Shown: one piece after another, positions 52,863 to 63,297 of the stretch
Layout: each line of letters starts with the position of its first letter
Position numbering within the stretch: position 1 is the first letter of the stretch
Origin: Malachius bipustulatus
Taxonomy: Eukaryota > Arthropoda > Insecta > Coleoptera > Melyridae
NCBI GenBank assembly: GCA_910589415.1
Contig: OU342630.1
Coordinates: forward strand, 6,076,001 to 6,140,000
Direction: 5' to 3'
DNA length: 64,000 bases
The notes under the pieces: generated by a model
Database searches by the model: none
The model's input: only the letters and a program-made list of their open reading frames with translations
What the model was told of the DNA's origin: nothing
Program-made: the position numbers and the translations under genes

Positions 52863-55800
52863 TTAGTAAGTTTTTCGTGTGGGTTTCATTTTTGACTTAT
52901 GTCTAGATGTTTTTGGTAAATTGACAGTTACCTTCTTGTTTTCTATTACTTTTGTTGCTTTAAACAAAGGGGCTGATTTTTGTTTCGAGGTGTTTTCAAC
53001 ATAGCTCGGTTTGTCTACTGGTAAATTCGGTGGTTCTTGTCTATTTTGATTTCGAGAAGAAATCCATTTCTCTTTTTCCGTCTGTGATACATTATGTATT
53101 TTATCGAAAAGCATTTTACTGATTGTCCTATGTTGATGCATATAGTCTGTCATTATCATTTCGTTGGTAAGTTCGAAGGGGTTACGATTATCTAGATCGC
53201 AATTTAATATCTGGAAAGGTGTCATCTTAGTTGTACTGTGAATCGAATTATTGTACGCTAGAATCGCGTAAGGGATGATTTCTTGGATTGTTTTGGCAGG
53301 AAATTCTGTTTTAAGACATCTTATGTGTTCTAAGATTGAAGAGTTAAATCTTTCGACAGGGCTGTTCGAGTTAGAATTTAAAGGTGTCGTAAAATGTAAT
53401 GAGATGTTATATAATTTACAAAAATCTCTTAACGTGACATTTTCGAATTCTCTTCCGTTATCACACGTAATTTGGTGTGGTATGTTATGATGTGAAACAA
53501 ATTGTATTAGATTGTTTACAATTTCAATACATTCGAATTTATATAGTGGGTAGCATTGACCGTATTTCGAGAATGCGTCGATTATTGTCAGACATTTAAT
53601 TTTGTCTATATGAAAGGTATCTATGTGAATTGTTTGAAAGGGTTTCATCGGAGTTGGTGTTAATTCGAATTTAGGTTGATACGGATGTCGTTCATATTTA
53701 TTCTTCAAACATACTTCACATGAATTTATAAAGTTTGCAACGTCAGCGTTTAAATTAGGCCAAAAGTACTTTTTTCTGAGATTGTCAATTGTTTGTTGAA
53801 TACCACGATGTCCAGTTTTGGTCTCGTGAAAGAATTTTATGTACATTTGTTGGTCGTCTTTTAATTCGATATCTTTAACTAAAGTATTCGAGTAGCATAG
53901 TTGAAATGCATTATTTTTGAATGTTTGCGTTAAAGCAGATAAAATTCGATAAGTTGGTGTTTCGAAAGTTTCGTCCATATTAAGGCAATATTTTGATTTT
54001 GGATTAACATAATTTTTGAATACTTCTAATATTCCAGTTTCTAAATCGTCATTGTTACAATTTAAAATTATCCTGTTGTTTTGGAACGGATGTTCTTTTG
54101 TTATTTTAAAATTTGGAATTGGTTTATTAATAATCACGATTTGGTTTTTATAGTAGTTAGTCACGTGATCGGTTATTGGTATGTCTAAAATTGGGGTTTC
54201 TGCGCTAGAATGTACAGTGTTGCTATCAGGTATTGAGTTATCGTTAGTATCGATTGGATTATTATTTTCAATATTTTGGGTTTCTGTTTGATTGTTTGCA
54301 ACAGATGTCTCACCGATTTGGTCATTGAGGAATTTATTGATGTCGTCATCTCCCGTTTGTACCATTAAACTGTCGTTGTCTGGTAGTTCTAGAGGGTAAA
54401 TTTGTTCGGTATTAATTTTGATTCGAGATAAAGAATCTGCGTTGGTGTTAAGTTTTCCCTTTTTGTATATAATTTCATAGTCGTATTCGCTAAGAAGGAG
54501 TCTCCAGCGAACCAATCTTGAGTTTGGTTGTTTCATGGAAAATAAGAAAGTAAGGGGTTGGTGGTCAGTTACTATTTTAAATTTCCTCCCAAATATGTAG
54601 GGTCGAAATGTTTTAACCGCAAATATAATAGCAAGTAATTCTTTCTCTGAAACGTGATAGTTAATCTCTGCTGGGTTTAGAGTTCGAGAAGCATACGCTA
54701 TAGGACGGTCAGAATTTATTGGTCCTTGCGAGAGTATTGCCCCAAGGGCGTATTGACTTGCATCTGTTGTTACTATAAATTCTTTATTAAAATCCGGGTA
54801 AGCTAAAATCGGTTCATTACACAACAGTTCTTTGCATTTATTAAAGGATTCGACAAATTCGGGGGTGTGTTTTATAATTTCATTTTTCTTGAGACATTTA
54901 GTCAAAGGTTTTGTAATTTTTGCAAAGTTATCGATAAATTTTCGGTAATATCCGACTAATCCGAGATATGATTTTATTTCGCGGGCTGTTTTAGGTATTG
55001 GGAAATTTTTGATAACGTGTAATTTCTTTGGATTTGGTTTTATTCCATCCGGTGTCACTATGTGACCTAGAAATTCGATCTCTTTCCGGAAAAATTCACA
55101 TTTATCGGGTTGTATTTTCATGTTCGAATTCCTGAGTCGTTCGAACACAGATTTTAAATTATCTACATGTTCTTGTAGAGATGAACTAAAAATTATAATA
55201 TCGTCCATGTAAACAAGACAACATTTATTGACTAAACCTTTTAGGACGTTATTCATAACGCGTTGGAATGTTGACGGTGCGTTTTTTAGGCCAAAGGGCA
55301 TTCGAAGAAATTCGTAATGACCTGATTCTGTCGAAAAGGCTGTTTTAGGTATGTCTTCGGGACACATTTCAATTTGGTGAAACCCGTTAGCGAGATCTAA
55401 AGTGGTGTAATAATTTGCTCGTCCTAACCTGTCTAATATGTCCGTTATATTAGGGATTGGGTATCTATCGTCAATGGTTTTCTCATTTAATTTTCGATAG
55501 TCCACAACGACACGCCATTTTGGTTTGTTCGATGCGTCAATTTTTTTTGGAACTATCCATATAGGTGAAGTCCAAGGGCTGTCAGATGGTCTAATAATTT
55601 CGTCATTTAACATTTTATCTATTTGTCTGTCAACCTCTGCTTTATGAATATAAGGGTATCTGTATGTTCTTGTATGTAAAGGAATTTCATCAGTTGTTCT
55701 TATTTGATGTTTTATAGCATTGGTAAAAGTTAATTTGGAATTTTCGTTGTGAAAAATGTCCTTAAATTCATTGCATAACTTTTTTAGGCAGTTTTGTTCT

Positions 55801-56456
55801 TCTGAATTTAGATGTTTATCTCTGACCTGTGGTCTTTGGTGATTTTGGTAGTTTTCATTAACATAATTGATGTTATAATTTTGGATAGAGTAGTCTTTAT
55901 CTATTAAGTTTACATCTAAGGTTGGTACTGATACAGTTTCGGTCTTATTAGTTGGATTGAAAATTTCAATTTTCGTTTTATTATTATTTACATAATTTAA
56001 AGATTCTAAAGAATAGCATTTCGAATCTGGATCTTCTAATTTGGGTAATAAAACAAGTCCTTCTTCAATGTTACAATTTACAACAATGATTCTACTAGAA
56101 TTAGGATCAATATCAAATGATAAATTTTGATCGCGTTGGTATTTTAATGGTATTGACATTTTATCATTGTATAATAAATTTTTCTCGAGGTCGATCTTTA
56201 ATTTATTTTGTTTCAAAAATGGTAATCCTAAGAGTCCATTGAAAAATTTGTGAAAATCATAAATACAAGCTCTATAAACATTATCATTTTTAAATTCATT
56301 AAAAATAGGTATGTCAGCTCTAAAGCGTCCTTCCTTGTTTTCTCCGCATGTACTTATGGAAAAAGGGTTGTGGAAGATTTTATCAGAAAAATATTCTTCT
56401 GCAACTGATGGACTTAGAATTGAAGTAGTCGCGCCTGTGTCAATCAAGACCAGCAT
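52863..56456 (-). CDS. pol: Errantivirus-like pol polyprotein
   Basis: An open frame of 1,197 codons. Protease LIDTGATTSIL at about residues 4-14 with GLLGLPFL; reverse transcriptase with TLDLANGFHQIE and YMDDIIIF (about 416); RNase H starting VTTDASQYALGAILSQ (about 564); integrase with an HHCC zinc domain (HETKTGHRG...CEVCLKNK, about 877-925), and DDE residues in HIDTFHID (about 945), CDNGREF (about 1000) and SPVERFNS (about 1035). Normally pol is made by frameshift from gag; here gag is missing and an in-frame stop lies about 20 codons above the ATG, so 56456 is not a natural start. Catalytic residues all appear present. Confidence 0.93.
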   Translation of the reverse strand: MLVLIDTGATTSILSPSVAEEYFSDKIFHNPFSISTCGENKEGRFRADIPIFNEFKNDNVYRACIYDFHKFFNGLLGLPFLKQNKLKIDLEKNLLYNDKMSIPLKYQRDQNLSFDIDPNSSRIIVVNCNIEEGLVLLPKLEDPDSKCYSLESLNYVNNNKTKIEIFNPTNKTETVSVPTLDVNLIDKDYSIQNYNINYVNENYQNHQRPQVRDKHLNSEEQNCLKKLCNEFKDIFHNENSKLTFTNAIKHQIRTTDEIPLHTRTYRYPYIHKAEVDRQIDKMLNDEIIRPSDSPWTSPIWIVPKKIDASNKPKWRVVVDYRKLNEKTIDDRYPIPNITDILDRLGRANYYTTLDLANGFHQIEMCPEDIPKTAFSTESGHYEFLRMPFGLKNAPSTFQRVMNNVLKGLVNKCCLVYMDDIIIFSSSLQEHVDNLKSVFERLRNSNMKIQPDKCEFFRKEIEFLGHIVTPDGIKPNPKKLHVIKNFPIPKTAREIKSYLGLVGYYRKFIDNFAKITKPLTKCLKKNEIIKHTPEFVESFNKCKELLCNEPILAYPDFNKEFIVTTDASQYALGAILSQGPINSDRPIAYASRTLNPAEINYHVSEKELLAIIFAVKTFRPYIFGRKFKIVTDHQPLTFLFSMKQPNSRLVRWRLLLSEYDYEIIYKKGKLNTNADSLSRIKINTEQIYPLELPDNDSLMVQTGDDDINKFLNDQIGETSVANNQTETQNIENNNPIDTNDNSIPDSNTVHSSAETPILDIPITDHVTNYYKNQIVIINKPIPNFKITKEHPFQNNRIILNCNNDDLETGILEVFKNYVNPKSKYCLNMDETFETPTYRILSALTQTFKNNAFQLCYSNTLVKDIELKDDQQMYIKFFHETKTGHRGIQQTIDNLRKKYFWPNLNADVANFINSCEVCLKNKYERHPYQPKFELTPTPMKPFQTIHIDTFHIDKIKCLTIIDAFSKYGQCYPLYKFECIEIVNNLIQFVSHHNIPHQITCDNGREFENVTLRDFCKLYNISLHFTTPLNSNSNSPVERFNSSILEHIRCLKTEFPAKTIQEIIPYAILAYNNSIHSTTKMTPFQILNCDLDNRNPFELTNEMIMTDYMHQHRTISKMLFDKIHNVSQTEKEKWISSRNQNRQEPPNLPVDKPSYVENTSKQKSAPLFKATKVIENKKVTVNLPKTSRHKSKMKPTRKTY

Positions 56457-56521
56457 GCTGAATACGATCCAATTATAATTGCTTTTTGGAATTTAGTTAC
56501 AAACAACAATTCCGAAATATG

Positions 56522-56825
56522 CTGGTGTCCCATTTATTTGAATCCAAATGCCATTTTGTATGAGCAGGAGAACCTCTTCTAATGTTTATTTTGGTGACAT
56601 TTACTCATGTCGCCACCATAACTATAAATTATTAGTCTAAACCACAACACATGTGGTTGTGTGGTTTTCAAAGTTGAATCTTTGTTATTTACTAGTCATA
56701 ATTTTCTTAGGCCTGTAACTTCGTAACGAGTAAAGATAGACCTGCCACTTTTGAGTTTTTTGGGCTCAAAATTAAGCCTACTATATGCTCAAAAAATTTG
56801 AACATAACGATACGGGACACCCTGT
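56522..56825. repeat. Decayed fold-back, CACCCTG end
   Basis: Ends in CGGGACACCCTG at 56814-56825 and begins with a mutated GGTGTCCCATTTATTTGAAT. It lies between the truncated errantivirus-like element and LINE E. Confidence 0.6.
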
Positions 56826-57040
56826 ATATTTATTTGTTTTCATGCATTGCTTTTTTATTGAGGTCATTTTATGTTTTTTTTTTATTATACAAGCGCCGCA
56901 TCGACTGCGAGAGTCATTAGCGGCTTCTTCAGTAGTTTTACAGTATATTACTATTGTATAACATTATTTATTATCGACACTATGTATATTATCATAATAT
57001 GAATAACTATATCTTTGAAAGTTTCTATTGTATGATGATG

Positions 57041-57429
57041 CTAGATTTCTTGTGTCAGCTCTGCTTCTCTTATAAAATTTAAAGTACCGGATACCTTCTC
57101 TGGATTTATTCCCAGGGCTTCATTGATTGTCGCTGCTATGTCATGTTTTGCTCTCAAGTCCTTGTACTTCTCACATTCCATTATGATGTGGTTTACTGTT
57201 ATCGGTGTATTGCATGTTGTACAGATGGGCGCTCTTTTTTTTTTCATTAGGTATTGATGGGTAAGTTTGGTATGTCCCAGTCGTAATCTATTTATAATGA
57301 TTTGTAGGTTCCTTTTCGGTGGTGTCGGGAGGCGGTAACAGATAGATGGCATGATAGTTCGTAAATGTGTTGTTTTTCTTTGCCATTCTGTATTCCATGC
57401 CTGCTTGAATGATTGTTTCAGCCCTATTA
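57041..57429 (-). pseudogene. LINE E ORF2, C-terminal zinc-knuckle region
   Basis: Continues the ORF2 frame beyond the 57430-59201 insertion: GLKQSFKQAWNTEWQRKTTH, NRLRLGHTKLTHQYLM, and CTTCNTPITVNHIIMEC (the CCHC-type knuckle typical of I-type LINEs), ending ELTQEI and a stop at 57041. The frame of the longer ORF upstream of 57429 is translated element sequence, not LINE protein. Confidence 0.88.
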
Positions 57430-59201
57430 GTGTATTTTTAACAAAAAAATACACTATTGAGGACGACATCACTTTTCGAAAATCACCCAATCTCATCAAA
57501 TGTCCACCGATCATGACCCCCAGATCACGAAAAAGTGGTTTTCCAAAATTCACCTGCCCACGATATATATATATATATTTATATATTTATATATTTATAT
57601 ATTTCATCAAAAACGCGAAATTACGATTTTAAAAACGCTCCTGTAGCTTTATCTTTGACGATTAGTGAACGAAATTTTGGATCCTTATAAAACATTGGAA
57701 TGATGTTAGATTTTCGTTGAAAAAATTCTCAAAAGTCGAGACACTTCTACAGGGTGTCCCTTCAAAATTCCAGGAATCCGGTTGTTGTGGTATCATTTCA
57801 GGTCGCAGTTTTCAATCTAGGAAGCTGAAATTTTTGTGGGAGTAAGATATCCACAAGGAGTGGTCTGGTATTGCACTTGAGCAAAATCGGCCAAGCCGTT
57901 TCAAAATGGCAGCCATTTGAATTTTTGGGAAATTTGCTATTTTTTGAGTCCCTGTATGAGCAAGATGGCAATAAAACTTTAAAATAAAATTAACAAGATT
58001 GGAAGAAAACTATTTGAAATTTGAATTAAAGCAATAAAATTTGCATTATTTATATTAATAAGCCAGTGGCGTGGGTAGGAAAAGGGTAAAAATGTCTAAA
58101 TTTCTATAACCGTTTATGAGTTCATTTTTAAAGAAATTGAACTGAAATTTTCACAGTAGGCAAGTACACTAATATACTTTAACCCTTAAAAGTTTCAAGA
58201 AGTAAATAAGAAAAATGGCGGAGATATTAATATTTTTTTCATATGATGTTTATTTCTCTAAAATTTTAAAACCGGTGCTGTAGCTTCATATTTAAAGATT
58301 AGTGAACGAAATTTTTTATTCTTGTGAAACTTCAAAATGACATTTGATTTTCGTAAAAAAAATTTCCTAAAGCTGCGTTATTTCTACAGGGTGTCCCTCC
58401 AAATTAAAAATAAAAACCGTCTATGAGGCACGGTTTCTGGTCGCAGTTTTCAATCTAGGGGGCTGAATTTTTTTTATGAGTAAGATAGCCGCAAGAAGTC
58501 ATCTGGTACTGTATTTGAGTAAAATCGAACCGTTTCAAAATGGCGGCCTTTTCAATTTTAGAAAAAATTGCCAGATTTGGAACCCGTATACCTACCTACC
58601 TATAAGCAAGTTAGAAAAACAAATTTAAACCAAATTAACACGATACTGCATTAAATTTGAGTTAATGCAGTAAAATTTGCATATTTTTCATTAATAAGCC
58701 AGTGGCGTGGGTAGGAAAAGAGTAAAAATGGCTAAATTTCTATAACCGTTTATGAGCCTTTTTTGAAGGAATTGAGCTGAAGTTTTTGCAGTAGACAACT
58801 ATACGAATAACCCCTAACTCTGAAAAATTTCAAGAAGCAAATAAGAAAAATGGCGGAGATATTCGAATATTTTTACATTTACACGTTCCTCTAAAATTTC
58901 AAATTTTCGGTTTTCAAAATTCCCCTTTCACTTTTTGCGAATTTATTAAAGGTAGTGTAAAGAATAGTATTTTTTAAGTAAAGTTAGCCAGTGGCGGACA
59001 CAGGAAAAGGAAAAAAAAAATTTGCAATTTTTTTTTATTTTGTTAAATTTAAAAATCCATTCTAAGGGACGCGTTCAAACTAAATGAAATGAAATTTTCT
59101 CAGTAAACCACTACGCGAATATGACCTGACTATGGAAAGTTTCAGAAATCCAATTTAAAAAGCGGTGAAAATATTCATAATTGAATCGCATAAAAATACA
59201 C
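57430..59201. mobile_element. 1.77-kb non-coding element in LINE E, TA target
   Basis: Ends GTGTATTTTT and AAAAATACAC, flanked by TA at 57428-57429 and 59202-59203. Rejoining LINE E across one TA keeps the frame (Ala-Glu-Ile-Ile-Gly-Leu). The interior is built of direct repeats of about 637 bp (CTGTAGCTT at 57641 and 58278; GCCAGTGGCGTGGGTAGG at 58062 and 58698) and a partial third copy from about 58988. It also contains an AT microsatellite (57559-57604). No transposase. Confidence 0.9.
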
Positions 59202-59219
59202 TATTTCTGCGATTGATGC

Positions 59220-60226
59220 GCAAGAAGGTTTTTTGTAATCTGTTGGAATATATGTTGATTCTTCTATGTTTATGGGTTGAGTATTGGATGCTTCCTTGGC
59301 GGCGGTGTCAGCTTCATCGTTACCCTGGATTCCCACGTGTGAAGGAACGTAGATAAAAGATATTGTTGTGTTTTGTTTTTCGGTCATCTGTGTTGGATTT
59401 TCCTGACTAGTGGGTGTTTTGGGTATAACCGCGTCATTGACACTAGGGAACTTAATGAATCTGTGCATATAAGGCAATTTGTTTGAGGTTCTTTTTGGGC
59501 TGTCCGTATGGCTTGAAGGATTGCAAATAATTCACAAGTAAACACGCTGTACATTGAGGGAAGTCCGTATCTTAAGGTCTCGTTTGGCGTGACTACTGCT
59601 GCCCCGTTTCCGAATGTCATCTTAGATGCATCAGTGTAAAACAGCTTATGGTTTGGGTAGCTGGTATTGATTATTTGTTTAAAGTTGTTTACTATGACTT
59701 TTGGGTGGGTATCGGTTTTGTGGAATGCACTGAGTTTGGTGTTAATATCTGGTATCGAGGCTTTCCATGGGTAATATAGACTTAGTTCTGAGAAATTTGC
59801 TATAGGTCGTGAGAGATGGTATTCCGAGAAGATTTGGTCGATTCTAGCATACAGTGGGATCTTTGAGAAATGTAGGTTTTGGCAGAGGTTACGGAATCTA
59901 TCAGTGTTTATGAGGCTATAGTTTGGATGATGGGGATTAGACAGGATATTTGCTAAGTAGGTTGTCGTGATTTGCTTTCTTCGGAAGGTAAGTGGAATCT
60001 CTTGGCACAAGCACTGTAAGCTCGCCACTGGACTTGTTCGATATGCTCCCGTAGCTATTCTTAAGGCCGTGTTCTGGATTGATTCTATGGTTCTGAGTGT
60101 TGTGTTGCTGGCTGTGGAGTATGCGATCGATCCGTAGTCTATTTTGGATCTGATGAGGCTTCTGTAAAGTGTGATTAGTGTGGTTTGGTCACATCCCCAG
60201 TTCTGGTTGGTTAGAGTTTTCAGCAT
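59220..60226 (-). pseudogene. LINE E ORF2, thumb and RNase H
   Basis: From 60226: LTNQNWGCDQTTLITLYRSL, RSKIDYGSIAYSTAS and TALRIATGAYRTSPVASLQ (connection domain), then RNase H: KLFYTDASKMTFGNGAAVV (Asp), FTCELFAILQAI (Glu), NCLICTDSLSSL (Asp) and, after a frame change near 59400, FIYVPSHVGIQGNDEADTAA (His/Asp). It removes RNA from the hybrid. It ends at the insertion at 59201. Confidence 0.88.
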
Positions 60227-60279
60227 GTTTAGCCTTGGTGTGATGGTTGCTTTTAGATGAGCGATATGAGCTTTCCAGG

Positions 60280-61133
60280 TTAACTTTTTGTCAACCTAAT
60301 TCCTAGGAACACTTTCTCCTGCACATATTCGATTTCTACGTTACTAAGTTTTAATATAGGAGGAGGTGCGAGTTCTTCACGTTTTGTAAACAGCATGCAT
60401 TTCGTCTTGCTTGTAGAGAAAACGAGTCCATTCTTTTTGGACCAGATATTGAGATTGTTTAATGAGTTTTGCATCAGTTTTTGCATGTGCTTCGTGTTCT
60501 TGCCTTTTAAGTACAAGACCAGGTCATCCGCGTAGAGGTTTACTTGGACCGGTGGTTTAATCGATTCAGTGATGTTGTTGATGGCTATGAGGAATAATGT
60601 TGGGCTTATCACTGAGCCTTGCGGGACACCATTTTGTAGGGAGGTCCTCTCTGAGTTTTTTCTATTGATTCGGACTTGGAACATTCGGTTTTCTAGGAAG
60701 TTATGGATGAACGCTAAAATATTTCCTTTGAAACCCCATGCTACCAGTTGGTTTATAATAGTTGGTCTCCATATCATATCATAGGCTTTCGTTATATCAC
60801 AGAAAACTGCAATTACTTTTTGTCCACATACAAAGGCCTCATGTATTTCTGATTCCAGCTTGACCATGCTGTCAGTGGTTGATCTGCCAGGGCGGAAGCC
60901 ATTCTGATATTTTATTAGGAGATTTCTCTTTTCTAATGTCCAGATTAATCTGCGATTTTTTTTTTTCTAATATTTTTTCTAATAGTTTGCATATATTACA
61001 TGTTAGAGAGACTGGGCGGTATGACGAGATTTCTCCTCTTGGCTTATCAGGTTTTTTAATTGGTATAATATACGCATGAAGTCAGCTGTTAGGAATTTTG
61101 TGTTCTGACCATATTTTGTTGTATACAGGGTGT
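60280..61133 (-). pseudogene. LINE E reverse transcriptase
   Basis: After the fold-back at 61136: NKIWSEHKIPNS, a TGA in place of Trp, IIPIKKPDKP, SSYRPVSLTCNICKLLEKIL, a frame change near 60960, QNGFRPGRSTTDSMVKLE, FCDITKAYDMIWR (motif A), NGVPQGSVISPTLF (motif B) and NLYADDLVLY (motif C). It continues to IEYVQEKVFLGIRL, with another frame change near 60290 into the thumb. Catalytic Asps are intact. Confidence 0.88.
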
Positions 61134-61135
61134 AT

Positions 61136-61770
61136 TGTAACGTCCGCATAATATTAGCACCACGTGATTCTACATCAAAAACAGAACATAAAGTTTTAAT
61201 ACCGTTTAGCTCTTAGACCTCAAATAACGAAGTTATCGACCATTGTAGTTTAAATTTGAAAATTTTTAATACTCAAAAATATTGCTTAATATTATTAAAA
61301 AATTTTTAAGTAAGAAGTAAAATAGCCAAATTATCCAAAATTTTAGATTTTTTTTGGTAAAAATGGTTTTAATTAACATTTCAAAACTAGGAATTATTTG
61401 ATTTCCTGAGTTCCAATACTTCCAATCAATATTGCAACTGCGCGTTTTAATAGTTGAATAAAAAATTGAAAAAATAAAAAATCTTAAAAAAAATTGCAAC
61501 ATTGACACGTCGCAGCATGACATTTGTCTTGTTGCACCTTTTTTCGATTACATAGCAACGGCACACTATAATACCAGTGAGGTGACTTCACGTCTAATAA
61601 GTTATCTTAATTTTTATACCAGCGCCAGTGTTGCAAAATTTAAGAACGTTAAATTGTCCATATCTTAAAAACTGTGTGCATCAAGAAAAAACTGTTGAGG
61701 ACTTTTTTGTTCTGTTTTTGATGTAGAATCGCGTGATGCTAATATTATGCGGACGTTACAATACACCCTG
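61136..61770. repeat. Fold-back element in LINE E, CAGGGTGTATTG ends
   Basis: 635 bp; arms CAGGGTGTATTGTAACGTCC and complement extend about 65 bp, including ACATCAAAAACAGAAC. TA flanks both ends. Rejoining the LINE across one TA restores Leu-Gln-Ile-Tyr-Asn-Lys in frame. Confidence 0.95.
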
Positions 61771-61772
61771 TA

Positions 61773-62174
61773 TTTGCAGTAAGGTATTTCTGGCTCTGTT
61801 TGACATATGTTTAAAAAACGCGACTGGAATTTCATCGGGTCCCGGTGACGTGTTATTGCTTGAGTTGATGACATCATTGACTTCATCGATAGTGATAGGG
61901 TGGTTGATAGGAGAAGAAGTGTCTTCTAGGTACGATTCATATGTTGTGGTCTCCTGCGTCTCTTTGTAAGTTAGGAAATCTTTGTCGTAGTTATCATCAC
62001 TGGAGTTTGACTCGAAGGTAGTGGCAAGTTTGCTTAGGATGTCTGTTTCTGACGTTATGAGACCTTCTGGCCCGCGGATGAATGGTATGCCGTGTGTGAC
62101 GTTGCTCCCTTTGATAGCTCGTATTTTTTTCCATACCTGTGACATAGGAGTTGTGCTATTTATATTCGAGACAT
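61773..62174 (-). pseudogene. LINE E ORF2, region before the polymerase core
   Basis: An open frame with MSQVWKKIRAIKGSNV and IDEVNDVINSSNNTSPGPDE then IPVAFF, the conserved segment upstream of the I-type reverse transcriptase. It is bounded by the MITE at 62176 and the fold-back at 61136. Confidence 0.87.
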
Positions 62175-62175
62175 A

Positions 62176-62325
62176 CGCCCGTATTCACAAACGATAATTT
62201 CCTAAATAATTACGTAATCAATTATCCCCATCTCATTCTATTGCAAAAAAACTGCATATCTCCATCTCACTCATTTAAATAATTACGTAATTATTTAGGA
62301 AATTATCGTTTGTGAATACGGGCAT
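62176..62325. repeat. 150-bp MITE in LINE E
   Basis: Ends GCCCGTATTCACAAACG and complement; arms of about 45 bp with TTCCTAAATAATTACGTAAT. Flanked by TA; removing it restores Asp-Tyr-Val-Ser in the LINE frame. Confidence 0.94.
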
Positions 62326-62327
62326 TA

Positions 62328-63290
62328 GTCTGTCCAGGATTTTTTCTTACTTTTCTTGATTATGTAACGCGCTTTTTGAGTTTATTAAAAGCACTTTTTC
62401 TAAGTCTTATGGCCACCTTGCATTCCTGATTCCACCAGGGAGTTGGCATGCGGTTTTTGGGGAGCGTTTTTCTGCCAATAAAATTATTTGCGGCATCGGT
62501 GATGATAGAGCAAAAATCGTCCACAACCGACTCAATGTCACCAGTGAGAGGCATGGACTCAGTCTTTTCGTCTATATATTCAGAGAAACCATACCAGTCG
62601 GCGTTTCTAAGTTTCCATCCTAAGGTTTCTGGCGGTTTCGTCTGTTGGTCATCTAAGTAGTTTTCTATGTGTAATGGGAAATGGTCGCTACCGTGTAGTT
62701 CGTCATTTCTGTTCCATTGTAGAGTGGGCAGGATCGTTGTACTGCACATGGACAGGTCTATCGCAGAAAAGGTTCCGGTAGATGAGTTAAAGCGTGTGGG
62801 GGCACCAGTGTTAAGGAGTGTTATATTGTGAGACTCCATGATTTCTTCTATGAGTGAACCTCTCTGATCTGTGTTTCCGGAACCCCAGATCATGTTATGT
62901 GCGTTAAAGTCTCCCAGAACAATTCGAGGGTTAGGTATTTGTTTGACTGGTTAGTTCTGCGGCAGTTACCTGTTGATTTGAGGGGATGTAGATGTTGCAT
63001 ATGTTGATTAAATACGGTAATTCGAGAGTCACAGCTATTGCTTCAAGATTAGTGCTTATAGGTAGTATTTTTGAGGGGATATTTTTAGAGACGAATGTTG
63101 CTACACCCCCGCTTGCTTTCCTTCCATCTAATCGATTTTTGTGATAGGTATTGTAATTTTTAAGATTGCTATAACTGTTTCCTTTGAAATTGGTTTCTTG
63201 AAGACAGATAACTTTGGGGTTTTTATCTGCTATTATCAGTTTGAGTTCTTCAAGATGTACTGTAAAGCTGTTTATATTCCATTGTAAAAT
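62328..63290 (-). pseudogene. LINE E endonuclease
   Basis: From 63290: ILQWNINSFTVHLEELKLII (N), VICLQETNFKGN (E), ASGGVATFVS and LINICNIYIPSNQQ; after a frame change near 62935 RIVLGDFNAHNMIWGS (D/N), FSAIDLSMCS (D) and HGSDHFPLHI (final DH), then PTPWWNQECKVAI at the linker. All catalytic residues are present; the frame change and another near 62350 inactivate it. Confidence 0.88.
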
Positions 63291-63297
63291 GAATGAT

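Larger units (their letters stand above)
50905..56495 (-). mobile_element. Errantivirus-like (gypsy group) element, 5'-deleted
   Basis: Order on the minus strand: protease, reverse transcriptase, RNase H and integrase in one frame, then env, polypurine tract and 3' LTR. This is the Metaviridae/Errantivirus layout. gag, primer-binding site and 5' LTR are absent; the element ends about 40 bp above the pol ATG, next to a decayed fold-back. It sits in LINE D ORF1. Confidence 0.9.
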
